A stretch of DNA of 39,769 bases from Silicimonas sp. Its GTDB lineage: Bacteria > Pseudomonadota > Alphaproteobacteria > Rhodobacterales > Rhodobacteraceae. Every line of letters starts with the position of its first letter. Positions within the stretch are counted from its first letter, which is position 1. The notes beneath the pieces were generated by a model, which did no database searches, was not told where the DNA came from, and saw nothing but the letters and a program-made list of their open reading frames with translations. Below are positions 31,419 to 39,061 of this stretch, piece by piece. Where the stretch lies: contig JAJEFO010000076.1 of the NCBI GenBank assembly GCA_022820365.1, positions 1 to 39,769 of the forward strand, in the 5' to 3' direction. Made by a program: the position numbers and the translations under genes.

Positions 31419-32078
31419 TCAGAACTCCGGTTCCGCAGAGAACGACACCTCGCTTCCGTCGGCGGGATGCCGGAAGCGCAACGAGACGGAATGCAGCATC
31501 AGCCTGCGGTGTTGCCGGGCGTCTCCCTCCGCGTAGAGCGGATCGCCGAGGATCGGGTGACCGATCGCCTGGCAGTGAACGCGAAGCTGGTGAGATCGGC
31601 CCGTCCTCGGGAAGAGCATCAAGCGGGATTCATCGGTGCATGCCTGAAGCAGTTCCCAATTCGTCAAGGCCGGTCTGCCATACCGAAGATCCACCATCTG
31701 CCGCGGTCGGTTGGGCCAGTCGGCAGCCAGCGGCAGGTCGATCGTGCCGACGCTCCCGGACACATGCCCATGAACCCGCGCCACGTATGCTTTGCGAACC
31801 TGGCGCTTCTCGAACTGAAGCCCCAAGTGGCGCTGCGCATGCGGCGCCAATGCGAAGACCATGACGCCGGACGTGTCCCTGTCCAGGCGATGAACCAAGA
31901 GCGTTGCGGGATAGTCTTCCAACAGACGGGTCAGCAAGCTGTCTGCCAGATGAACGCCCTTCCCCGGCACGGACAGAAGACCGTGAGGCTTGGACACGAC
32001 CAGAACCTCGTCGTCGGCGTGGATCACGTCGATCCGAGAGGCTGGTGGAGAGTAACCGCCTGTCACGGCTGCGCACAA
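31419..32078 (-). CDS. RluA family pseudouridine synthase
   Basis: Converts uridines to pseudouridine in rRNA and/or tRNA. The 219-residue protein has the catalytic motif LLVHRLDRDTSGVMVFA with Asp66, KAYVARVHG, and the C-terminal RTGRSHQLRVHCQAIGHPILGDPLY. The length suits the small RluA type without an S4 domain. The start is uncertain: the longest frame begins with TTG (32078), a GTG at 32066 would give (M)TGGYSPPASRID, and neither has a clear ribosome site. It follows the methionine sulfoxide reductase gene by 13 bp. Confidence 0.92.
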   Translation of the reverse strand: MCAAVTGGYSPPASRIDVIHADDEVLVVSKPHGLLSVPGKGVHLADSLLTRLLEDYPATLLVHRLDRDTSGVMVFALAPHAQRHLGLQFEKRQVRKAYVARVHGHVSGSVGTIDLPLAADWPNRPRQMVDLRYGRPALTNWELLQACTDESRLMLFPRTGRSHQLRVHCQAIGHPILGDPLYAEGDARQHRRLMLHSVSLRFRHPADGSEVSFSAEPEF

Positions 32079-32091
32079 CGACCAGGATCGC

Positions 32092-32562
32092 TCACCGCTT
32101 CAACTCGCCGAAGACCGCGTCAAGAATTTCCGACAGGCCGTCGGCGTCCTCCTGGTTGAACGCATCCGGCTCATCGCTGTCGATGTCCAGGACCGCGATC
32201 AGTCGGCCTTCGCCGTTCCGTACCGGAAGCACGAGTTCGGACCGCGTGCTGGAAGAACAGGCGATATGGCCGGGAAATGAGTCGACATCGGGCACCAGCT
32301 GAATCTCTCCGCTGCGCGCAGCCGCACCGCACACACCTCGGGAAAAGGGGATGGTCAGGCAGCCATGTCCACCCTGATACGGCCCAATCTTCAGCAACTC
32401 GTGCCCGACGACACGGTAAAACCCGGTCCAGTCGAACCGCTCGTCGGAACGATGCACTTCGCAGGCGATGGTTGCCATCAATGCCACCTCGTCGGTCTCG
32501 CCTTCGGTCAAGGCAAGAATCCTTGCACGCAGTTCAGGATAGCTCGGATTCATCAGTTGCAT
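32092..32562 (-). CDS. msrC: Free methionine-(R)-sulfoxide reductase (GAF domain)
   Basis: A GAF-domain enzyme that reduces free methionine-R-sulfoxide in the cytosol. From the ATG at 32562 (MQLMNPSYPELR) the protein has 156 residues; an ATG at 32553 and a TTG at 32577 are alternatives. The three cysteines of the E. coli enzyme are present with identical spacing: Cys68, Cys78 (RGVCGAA) and Cys102 (GHIACSS). VLPVRNGEGRLIAVLDIDSD is the GAF core. It begins 32 bp after the pcaJ stop and precedes the RluA-family gene on the same strand. Confidence 0.93.
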   Translation of the reverse strand: MQLMNPSYPELRARILALTEGETDEVALMATIACEVHRSDERFDWTGFYRVVGHELLKIGPYQGGHGCLTIPFSRGVCGAAARSGEIQLVPDVDSFPGHIACSSSTRSELVLPVRNGEGRLIAVLDIDSDEPDAFNQEDADGLSEILDAVFGELKR

Positions 32563-32594
32563 CTCTGTCTGCACCAAGACCGGACGTCAGGACA

Positions 32595-33272
32595 TCAGCT
32601 CAGGTCGGGCACGACCAGGTCCCCGACATGACCTGACGTGGCGATTCGGGCCCCGGTCAGGGACTGCAGATCCTCCAGCGAAATTCCTGGCAATTTCTCG
32701 CGCAGGACGAATCGTCCGTCAATGACGTCAACGACCGCCAGCGACGTGTAGACACGCCCGATGCATTCCTTGCCCGTCAACGGAAACGTGCACTCTTCGA
32801 CCAGCTTCGGCTTTCCATCCCTGGTAACATGGTCTGTGACCACCGCCACGCGCTTGGCGCCGTGGACCAGGTCCATGGCGCCGCCAACCGCGGGTACGCC
32901 CTTCGAGCCGACGCGCCAGTTGGCGAGGTCACCGTTCTGCGCAACCTGGTAAGCCCCGAGAATCGCCACGTCCAGGTGCCCGCCGCGAACCATCGCAAAA
33001 CTGTCGGCGTGGTGAAAGAAGGCCGCTCCGGGCTTCAGGGTGATCGCCTTCTTGCCGGCATTGATCAGGTCCCAGTCCTCCTCTCCAGCCGCTGGCGCCT
33101 CGCCGAAGCCCAGGACACCGTTCTCGGTATGGAACACGGCCTCCCGCCCCTCGGGCTGGAAGCGCGCAACCAGTTCGGGAAGCCCGATGCCCAGGTTGAC
33201 ATAGGCCCCGTCCTCGATGTCCTGGGCTGCCCGCCAGGCAATCTGCGCACTCGTGAGCTTCTGGACGTTCAC
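32595..33272 (-). CDS. pcaJ: 3-oxoacid CoA-transferase subunit B (3-oxoadipate type)
   Basis: Transfers CoA from succinyl-CoA to 3-oxoadipate with subunit A. The start is a GTG (33270-33272) overlapping the pcaI stop (GTGA), giving 225 residues; the open frame further upstream is an accidental overlap. The catalytic Glu50 is in FHTENGVLGFG; LGIGLPELVARF and GGHLDVAILGAYQV follow. The substrate call rests on proximity to pobA; related enzymes use acetoacetate or other 3-oxoacids. The name catJ is equivalent. Confidence 0.92.
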   Translation of the reverse strand: MNVQKLTSAQIAWRAAQDIEDGAYVNLGIGLPELVARFQPEGREAVFHTENGVLGFGEAPAAGEEDWDLINAGKKAITLKPGAAFFHHADSFAMVRGGHLDVAILGAYQVAQNGDLANWRVGSKGVPAVGGAMDLVHGAKRVAVVTDHVTRDGKPKLVEECTFPLTGKECIGRVYTSLAVVDVIDGRFVLREKLPGISLEDLQSLTGARIATSGHVGDLVVPDLS

Positions 33273-33991
33273 GGGTATGCCTCCCCGGAGCGAATCAACT
33301 CCTCTTCCTGCCGCGGTTCCGACACTTCCAGCACCGCATCGACGAATATTCCCGGCGTTACGACGTGTTCCGGATCGATATCTCCTGGCGCAACGACCTT
33401 GCGGGCCTGCACGATCGACACCCCTGCCGCCATGCACATCAGCGGGCTGAAGTTCCGGGCCGCGTGCCGATAGGTCAGGTTGCCGTGCGTGTCGGCCAGT
33501 TCGGCCTTGATGACGGCCACATCCGCCTGCAGCCAACGCTCCTGCACGTATTTCTTGCCGTCGAACTCCGCGACGGGCTTGCCCTCCGCAAGCTCTGTCC
33601 CGTAGCTGGTGGGCGTGTAGAATGCCGGTATGCCCGCCCCTGCAGCACGAATCCGTTCCGCCAAGGTGCCCTGAGGCACCAGTTCCAGCCCGATTTCGCC
33701 AGCGAGGTATCTTTCGGTAAACGCCCTCGGATCCGAGGATCGCGGAAACGAGCAGACAATCTTGGCTACCATTCCCGCGTCAATCATCGCGGCAATCCCG
33801 ACCCGCCCGTTGCCGGCATTGTTGTTCACGACCGTGAGACTTGCTGGCGAACCCGTGGCGACGTAGCGGTCGACCAGCGCGTGAATGAGCTCCACCGGCG
33901 CGCCGGAACCGCCAAATCCGCCGATCATGAGCACCGCACCATTCTCGATTCCCGCCACGGCCTGTTCAGGCGAGGAGACAGTCTTGTCCAT
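33269..33991 (-). CDS. pcaI: 3-oxoacid CoA-transferase subunit A (3-oxoadipate type)
   Basis: Partner of subunit B, 240 residues from the ATG at 33991 (MDKTVSSPEQAVAGIENGAV), which has GGGAAG a few nt upstream; an ATG at 34003 adds MGSS. The glycine loop IGGFGGSGAPVELIHAL and the motif TVVNNNAGNGRVGIAAMID are the CoA-transferase A signature. It starts 20 bp after the pobA stop. Together the pair would activate 3-oxoadipate for thiolytic cleavage into succinyl-CoA and acetyl-CoA. Confidence 0.92.
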   Translation of the reverse strand: MDKTVSSPEQAVAGIENGAVLMIGGFGGSGAPVELIHALVDRYVATGSPASLTVVNNNAGNGRVGIAAMIDAGMVAKIVCSFPRSSDPRAFTERYLAGEIGLELVPQGTLAERIRAAGAGIPAFYTPTSYGTELAEGKPVAEFDGKKYVQERWLQADVAVIKAELADTHGNLTYRHAARNFSPLMCMAAGVSIVQARKVVAPGDIDPEHVVTPGIFVDAVLEVSEPRQEEELIRSGEAYP

Positions 33992-34011
33992 GGAGCTTCC
34001 CATCTTGCCGG

Positions 34012-35181
34012 TCAGAAGGGCAATCCGACGTAGTTCTCGGCCAGGTCGCGTCGCGCGGTCTCAGACGACGCCAAGTGGCCAAGCGTCGCCCTGCGCATCT
34101 CGGAAGCAAAGTCGTCTTCGTCCTCGAACCGGTGGAGCATCATCGTCATCTGCCAACTGAACCGCATGGCCTTCCATATCCGCTTCAATGCGCGTTCTGA
34201 ATAGTTGTCAACGCCGGAACGACCGTTTGACCGGATCGCGTCGATCAGCGCCTGGTAGAGATAGTGCACGTCAGACACTGCCAGATTGAGGCCCTTGGCA
34301 CCGGTCGGCGGCACGATGTGCGCCGCATCTCCCACCAAGAAGAGATTGCCCCAGCGAAGCGGTTCGGAAACGAAGCTGCGCAACGGCGCAACGGATTTCT
34401 CAATGGACGGTCCGGTCAGCATCGCGGCACCGGTTTCGGACGGCAGGCGGCGCTTCAGCTCGGTCCAGAAATCATCGTCGCTCCATTGATCCGCCTGATC
34501 GCTCATGGGCACCTGAATGTAATAGCGCGACAGGTTTTCGTTGCGCATCGATGCCAAGGCGAAGCCGCGCTCGGAATTCGCATATATCAGCTCTTCCTTG
34601 CAGGGCGGAACGCGGGACAGGACGCCGAGCCAGCCGAAGGGATAGGTCCGCTCGAATTCTCGCCGCCGATCATCCGGGATGGCCTTGCGGCTGATGCCGT
34701 GGAATCCGTCGCATCCCGCCACGAACAGGCAGTCAAGCCGCTTGCGGTCGCCCTCGTGCGTGAACTCCACCACGGATCTTGGCTGTTCCAGATCGGACAA
34801 AGTCACGTCCTCGACGCCGTGAAGAACCGTGGTGCCAAGTTCATCCTGTGCCATGTAGAGGTCCGCTGTGACCTCGGTCTGGCCGTAGACCGTGACCTGC
34901 TTGCCGGTCAGGGCGCGAAAGTCGATTCGAACCATCAGTTCATTGTCGGTCAGGTAGCACCCGTCGTGCAGAATGCCCTCGCGGTCCAACCGGCCCGAAA
35001 CGCCCGCCTCCCTGAGCATGTCGACCGTACCTGCTTCAAGCACGCCGGCCCTGATCCTCCCGAGCACGTGTTCCCTCGAAGCACGTTCGAGAATCACCGT
35101 CTCAATGCCCGCCCGGTTCAGGAGCTGCGACAGAAGAAGTCCCGAAGGCCCGCCCCCAATGATCGCAACTTCTGCCTGCAT
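34012..35181 (-). CDS. pobA: 4-hydroxybenzoate 3-monooxygenase
   Basis: FAD- and NADPH-dependent hydroxylase that turns 4-hydroxybenzoate into protocatechuate. The ATG at 35181 (MQAEVAIIGGGPSGLLLSQL, 389 residues) has GGGAGG upstream; the frame is open to 35283 but without a reason to use it. Signatures are the N-terminal GxGxxG, GRIRAGVLEAGTVDML, the CDGFHGISR motif and the flavin-binding GDAAHIVPPTGAKGLNLAV. Length matches the roughly 390 residues of characterised enzymes. No pobR-type regulator is adjacent; ggt lies divergently 154 bp away. Confidence 0.96.
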   Translation of the reverse strand: MQAEVAIIGGGPSGLLLSQLLNRAGIETVILERASREHVLGRIRAGVLEAGTVDMLREAGVSGRLDREGILHDGCYLTDNELMVRIDFRALTGKQVTVYGQTEVTADLYMAQDELGTTVLHGVEDVTLSDLEQPRSVVEFTHEGDRKRLDCLFVAGCDGFHGISRKAIPDDRRREFERTYPFGWLGVLSRVPPCKEELIYANSERGFALASMRNENLSRYYIQVPMSDQADQWSDDDFWTELKRRLPSETGAAMLTGPSIEKSVAPLRSFVSEPLRWGNLFLVGDAAHIVPPTGAKGLNLAVSDVHYLYQALIDAIRSNGRSGVDNYSERALKRIWKAMRFSWQMTMMLHRFEDEDDFASEMRRATLGHLASSETARRDLAENYVGLPF

Positions 35182-35218
35182 GCAGCAATCCTCCCGACGA
35201 CAACCTTCGTCCGCGTCA

Positions 35219-35233
35219 GTTGACGATGTCAAC
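35219..35233. promoter_or_regulatory. Inverted repeat in the pobA/ggt spacer, candidate operator
   Basis: GTTGAC, 3 nt, then GTCAAC, a perfect dyad 38 bp upstream of pobA in the 154-bp divergent spacer. The minus strand contains a consensus TTGACA (35227-35232), but no -10 at the right distance. The position suits a regulator binding site. Confidence 0.35.
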
Positions 35234-35335
35234 CAAACCGGAAAGCAGTGCCGCGGGAAAACGTGGTTCTGGCCGCTTTTCATCTGACAGGTGCGCCGCT
35301 AGTTTCTGCACATCAATTGGACGGACTCTAGCGAC

Positions 35336-36922
35336 ATGCGCAATTTCCAGCTTCCAGGCCGATCTGCCGTTCTCTCCTCGAACGGCATGGTGGCCACCTC
35401 GCACCCGCTGGCTGCATCCGAGGCATTGTCTGTAATGAAGGAAGGCGGGAATGCGGTGGACGCCGCCATTGCCGGTGCAGTCCTTCTCGGCGTCTGCGAA
35501 CCGCACATGACAGGGATCGGCGGCGATTGCTTCGCGATGATCAAGCCCGCCGGCACCGACGCGGTCACGACAATCAACGGATCGGGCCGGGCACCCGCCG
35601 GTCTTGATCCGGAAGGCCTGAGACAGGATGGAATCACGAAGATCGAACCCGGCCATCCAGCCTCGATCACCGTGCCGGGTGCAGTGGACGCATTTTGCCG
35701 ACTGTCGGAGCGCTTTGGCCGAATTGGCCTCGACCGCTGTCTCGCACCTGCGATCCGGTATTTCGAGGACGGCGTGCCCGTTGCGCCACGGACTGCATCC
35801 GACATTGCCTCGGCAGGTCCCGAGTTGACCAACGCAGCGAAGGCGCATTTCCTGAATTCCGGCCGACCCTATCGCCTCGGCGAGCGCGTGTGCCTGCCTG
35901 GCCAGGCTGAAGTCCTGCGGCGCATCGCCGCAAACGGGCGCAGCGCGTTCTACGAAGGTGAGGTCCTCGACGACATGCTCTTGGCGCTTGCCGAAGCTGG
36001 AGGAACCCATGCAGGCGAGGACTTCGCGGCGACCGAAGCCACATGGAGCACGCCAATCTCCGGGCGGTATGGCGAATTTGACGTGCTGGAGCATCGGCCC
36101 AACGGACAAGGTGCCACGGCGCTGCTGCTGTTGAACATTCTCTCCCATTTCGACCTGTCTTCCATGGACCCTGTCGGCTTCGAGCGAATTCACGTCGAGG
36201 TCGAGGCATCGAAACTTGCCTACGACGCACGAAACCGATTTCTGGCCGACCCCGATCACGTCACCCGGCTCGAACACATGCTGGCGGCAGAGACAGCCGA
36301 GAAGCTTGCCGCGCTGATCGACACGAAGAAAGCGATGGCCACACCCGCAGCCCTTGCGGAAGACGTGCACAAGGACACGGTCCTGCTCGTTGCCGTCGAC
36401 GGGGACGGGATGGCGGTCAGCCTGATCTATTCGCTCTTCTCTCCTTTCGGCTCCGGCGTGGCGAGCCCGAAATTCGGCATTCTCTTTCAGAACCGCGGCT
36501 CGGGCTTCAACGTGGTTCCTGGCCACCCGAACGAAGCCGGTCCGGGCAAGCGCCCCATGCATACGATCATTCCGGCGATGCGGAAGGTCGGAGGAAACGT
36601 GGACATGACCTTTGGCGTCATGGGCGGGCAATATCAGGCGACGGGCCACGCGCACTTCCTGACAAACATCGCCGATTTCGGCATGGGATTGCAGGAAGCC
36701 GTTGACGGACCCCGCACCTTTGCCGACCCGGTCGAAGGCACGCTCCAGATCGAGGATGGAATTCCGGATTCCACAAAGGACCAGCTGGCGGAAGCGGGAC
36801 ACAGGCTGTCACGGCCTGACGTGCCCATTGGCGGGGCGCAGGCCATCCTGATCGATCACGAAAGCGGCGCGCTGATCGGCGCATCGGATCCCAGGAAGGA
36901 CGGCGCGGCCGTCGGCTGCTAG
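35336..36922 (+). CDS. ggt: Gamma-glutamyltransferase family protein, cytosolic type
   Basis: Ntn-hydrolase family member, 528 residues, which should self-cleave into two subunits. The large-subunit part has NAVDAAIAGAVLLGVCEPHM, TGIGGDC, INGSGRAP and KLAYDARNRFLADP. The predicted nucleophile is Thr348 in HKDTVLLVAVDGDGMAVSLI, followed by PFGSGV. The TTH triad of secreted GGTs is TVL here, as in YwrD-like members, and there is no signal peptide (MRNFQLPGRSAVL), so it is probably cytosolic. The substrate may not be glutathione. It overlaps the convergent hspQ stop by sharing CTAG. Confidence 0.9.
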   Translation: MRNFQLPGRSAVLSSNGMVATSHPLAASEALSVMKEGGNAVDAAIAGAVLLGVCEPHMTGIGGDCFAMIKPAGTDAVTTINGSGRAPAGLDPEGLRQDGITKIEPGHPASITVPGAVDAFCRLSERFGRIGLDRCLAPAIRYFEDGVPVAPRTASDIASAGPELTNAAKAHFLNSGRPYRLGERVCLPGQAEVLRRIAANGRSAFYEGEVLDDMLLALAEAGGTHAGEDFAATEATWSTPISGRYGEFDVLEHRPNGQGATALLLLNILSHFDLSSMDPVGFERIHVEVEASKLAYDARNRFLADPDHVTRLEHMLAAETAEKLAALIDTKKAMATPAALAEDVHKDTVLLVAVDGDGMAVSLIYSLFSPFGSGVASPKFGILFQNRGSGFNVVPGHPNEAGPGKRPMHTIIPAMRKVGGNVDMTFGVMGGQYQATGHAHFLTNIADFGMGLQEAVDGPRTFADPVEGTLQIEDGIPDSTKDQLAEAGHRLSRPDVPIGGAQAILIDHESGALIGASDPRKDGAAVGC

Positions 36923-37245
36923 TTCAGTTGCACCTGGAGCGGGTACTGGCCGTCATCGAAATCGCCGAAGAACTCGGGCAGGCCCGGGTGCTCCACGGGC
37001 TCGCCGGACTTGTCAACGACCAGGTTCTGCTCGGAAACATACGCCACGTAGTAACTGTCTTCGTTTTCCGCCAGAAGGTGGTAGAACGGCTGTTCCTTTG
37101 ATGGCCGGCTGTCCTCCGGAATCGCCTCATACCACTCCTCGCTGTTCGAAAAGACGGGATCAACGTCGAAAATGACACCACGGAACGGATGCTTCCTGTG
37201 GCGCACGACCTGACCCAGCGAATACTTCGCTTTCGACGTGAACAT
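36919..37245 (-). CDS. hspQ: Heat-shock protein HspQ
   Basis: Small hemimethylated-DNA-binding / Lon-modulating heat-shock protein. The ATG at 37245 (MFTSKAKYSLGQVVRHRKHP) follows GAGGAG, giving 108 residues; the frame remains open to 37467 but the extra part is unlike the family. Conserved motifs are FRGVIFDVDPVFSN, EEWYEAIPEDSRPSKEQPFY and YVAYVSEQNLV. I did not find a clear RpoH-type promoter. Its stop shares CTAG with the convergent ggt stop. Confidence 0.95.
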   Translation of the reverse strand: MFTSKAKYSLGQVVRHRKHPFRGVIFDVDPVFSNSEEWYEAIPEDSRPSKEQPFYHLLAENEDSYYVAYVSEQNLVVDKSGEPVEHPGLPEFFGDFDDGQYPLQVQLN

Positions 37246-37287
37246 GGTTGCGACTCCTCGCGTCCAAAGGCGCAGGGCTTCCCTTGT

Positions 37288-37302
37288 CCGCCAATCTGGC
37301 GG
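37288..37302. promoter_or_regulatory. 15-bp dyad between hspQ and the SLT lipoprotein gene
   Basis: CCGCCA, 3 nt, TGGCGG: a perfect 6-bp inverted repeat located 43 bp upstream of hspQ and about 100 bp upstream of the divergent lipoprotein gene. It could be an operator for either; no promoter is clear. Confidence 0.3.
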
Positions 37303-37400
37303 GAAATTCAAGATTCTGTTTGCCGAAATCCGGTCACTCTGTTTCTTCCCAATGCAGGCAAACCTTGCTAAGCTTCCCGAAAAAAGAGGCGGATTGAGGA

Positions 37401-37979
37401 ATGAGCAGAATCCTTTGCGCCGCATTGCTGCTTGGTCTCCTTGCAGCTTGCGGCCAGCGCGAGCCACCCAGGAATCTGGACAGCGCGTGTTCGATCGTCA
37501 AGCAGCGGCCAAGTTACCTGTCTGCCATGAAGCGGACCCAGAAACGCTGGGGCGTTCCCGTGGCGGTACAAATGGCGGTGATCTATCAGGAGAGCAAGTT
37601 CATCGGCAACGCGCGCACGCCTCGCAAGTACTTTCTCTGGTTCATTCCCGCGGGCCGGCAAAGCTCGGCTTATGGCTACAGCCAGGCCCTGGACGGAACC
37701 TGGGAGGAATACCAGCGCGATCAGCGCGCCTACGGCGCACGCAGAAACAAGATTCGGCATGCGACCGATTTCATGGGCTGGTATTTCAAGGGGTCGCAAA
37801 GGGCATTAGGAATTCCGCTACATGACGCACGCAACCAGTACCTAGCCTATCACGAAGGCCGGGTAGGCTACAAACGCGGCAGTCATCGCAAAAAGCCGTG
37901 GCTGCTGCGCATCGCCAACGAGGTATCAAGCCGTGCTGCGATGTATGATGCGCAATTGAGGCGTTGCAGAAAGATCTAG
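37401..37979 (+). CDS. Lipoprotein with lytic transglycosylase (SLT-type) domain
   Basis: Predicted envelope lipoprotein, 192 residues. The signal peptide MSRILCAALLLGLLAAC ends in a lipobox with lipidated Cys17. The SLT domain shows the catalytic Glu64 in VIYQESKF, the AYGYSQALDGTWEEYQRD segment and YLAYHEGRVGYKRGSH near the end, all typical of the family, so it should cleave peptidoglycan glycan strands. Its stop shares CTAG with the convergent lolA. Confidence 0.9.
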   Translation: MSRILCAALLLGLLAACGQREPPRNLDSACSIVKQRPSYLSAMKRTQKRWGVPVAVQMAVIYQESKFIGNARTPRKYFLWFIPAGRQSSAYGYSQALDGTWEEYQRDQRAYGARRNKIRHATDFMGWYFKGSQRALGIPLHDARNQYLAYHEGRVGYKRGSHRKKPWLLRIANEVSSRAAMYDAQLRRCRKI

Positions 37980-38581
37980 TTGCCGCGCCGTTCGGCTTCC
38001 TCAAGTTCAATGCTGAACAACGAGCCGGGCAATTCGCTGGGCAATTCGAGCTGCCCCAGAACGACCGTGGTCTGTGCTCCCTGCCCGTCGAAGACCACCC
38101 ATTGGCGGAGTTCAACCGGATTGTCCGTGAACTTGAGCTGCAAATGGCCGTATTCTGGGTGCTCGGGGTCCTGCGCCGTCACGATGGTGGCCGTGCCGTC
38201 AAAGTCATGATCTATGACCATGTCGCGACTCCCGAGATCGATGTCTCGTTCCAGGATCAGGTTCAAGGGCGTCCGCCTCAGCGGATACCGCTCTGCACCG
38301 GAAAGGTTCGACTTGCCGTCGAATATGGCGACCTGGCCACCGCCTGCCATGACAAGCAGGTCTTCAGGCGCGTCATATTCGAAGCGCATTCTTCCGGGAC
38401 GCCAGATGTACAGGGTGCCGGTCGAGAGAGTGCCGTCATCGTTGATCTGCGCAAAATCGCATTTCGCGCGCGTGATCTTCATGATGTAGCGCGAAATCGC
38501 GTCAAGTGTCAGCTTTTGCTCAGCAAGCACGGGAGTCGCCGCAAGGGCGATCCCGCTGGCAAGAAAGGTGCGGCGAAGCAT
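37976..38581 (-). CDS. lolA: Outer-membrane lipoprotein carrier protein LolA
   Basis: Periplasmic chaperone carrying lipoproteins from LolCDE to the outer membrane. The ATG at 38581 follows AGGAGG (5 nt spacing), giving 201 residues; the frame is open to 38815 but that part is not LolA. The signal peptide MLRRTFLASGIALAATPVLA contains RRTFL, close to a Tat motif, and a cleavage site VLA-EQ. The mature part has KCDFAQINDDGTLSTGTLYI, RPGRMRFEYDAPEDLLVMA and DNPVELRQWVVFDGQGAQT. ftsK is the upstream neighbour, as in many alphaproteobacteria, though the 480-bp gap is unusually long. Confidence 0.93.
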   Translation of the reverse strand: MLRRTFLASGIALAATPVLAEQKLTLDAISRYIMKITRAKCDFAQINDDGTLSTGTLYIWRPGRMRFEYDAPEDLLVMAGGGQVAIFDGKSNLSGAERYPLRRTPLNLILERDIDLGSRDMVIDHDFDGTATIVTAQDPEHPEYGHLQLKFTDNPVELRQWVVFDGQGAQTTVVLGQLELPSELPGSLFSIELEEAERRGN

Positions 38582-39061
38582 CGTGCCTCCTGACCGGTTC
38601 GTTTCGTTGTTCGTTGTGGCCGAGAACAAGCACATATTCGTTGCAAAACCAAGAGACAGCCGGTTGAGATTCTCGTGATGCGCGTTCTTGCTCGACGAAA
38701 CGACCGGATCTGTCTCGGACACCCACCGCAGGATTCGAGGGGCACGGACGGAATTTCCGTTCATGCCTGTCAGTTTGCACGCAGCACGTGCATGCTTGCA
38801 CCACCCCTTGCGCAAGTGATCACTGCGCCCGGCACATTGCCTCTGGGCCCACGCATTCGGTGTGGAGCCACGTGTTCCTGCGCCCGGTCCGCGTCACCGT
38901 CGTTGCCTGGCTTCCGAACCTGTCAAATGACTATTTTCCAAGCCAGTTGAACCTTTGCATCGCAGCCCAATCCATGAACCAAAGTCAGCTGGGCATCCTC
39001 AACTGCTGCCTGCGCAAGATCCCCAACAAAGGTCTTTCTGCCAAAGGCCTGGTCCGCAGCA
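38582..39061. other. ftsK-lolA intergenic region, no gene
   Basis: 480 bp on the path between the ftsK stop and lolA. Short frames are present on both strands without ribosome sites or resemblance. Small palindromes are visible (AGTGATCACT at 38815-38824; ACGGAA-T-TTCCGT at 38748-38760). No clear terminator or promoter was seen. Confidence 0.55.

Noticed and set aside
32595-33536. Long N-terminal extension of pcaJ
   Set aside because: The part upstream of 33272 overlaps pcaI in another frame and is not CoA-transferase-like; the GTG at 33272 with a GTGA overlap is the sensible start.
35216-36802. 528-codon minus-strand frame antisense to ggt
   Set aside because: Shadow of ggt; Arg/His/Gly-rich and without motifs.
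38923-39061. Extension of a frame past the ftsK stop (reads LTLVHGLGCDAKVQLAWKIVI)
   Set aside because: It belongs to a different frame that overlaps ftsK; no start or ribosome site is present in the spacer itself.
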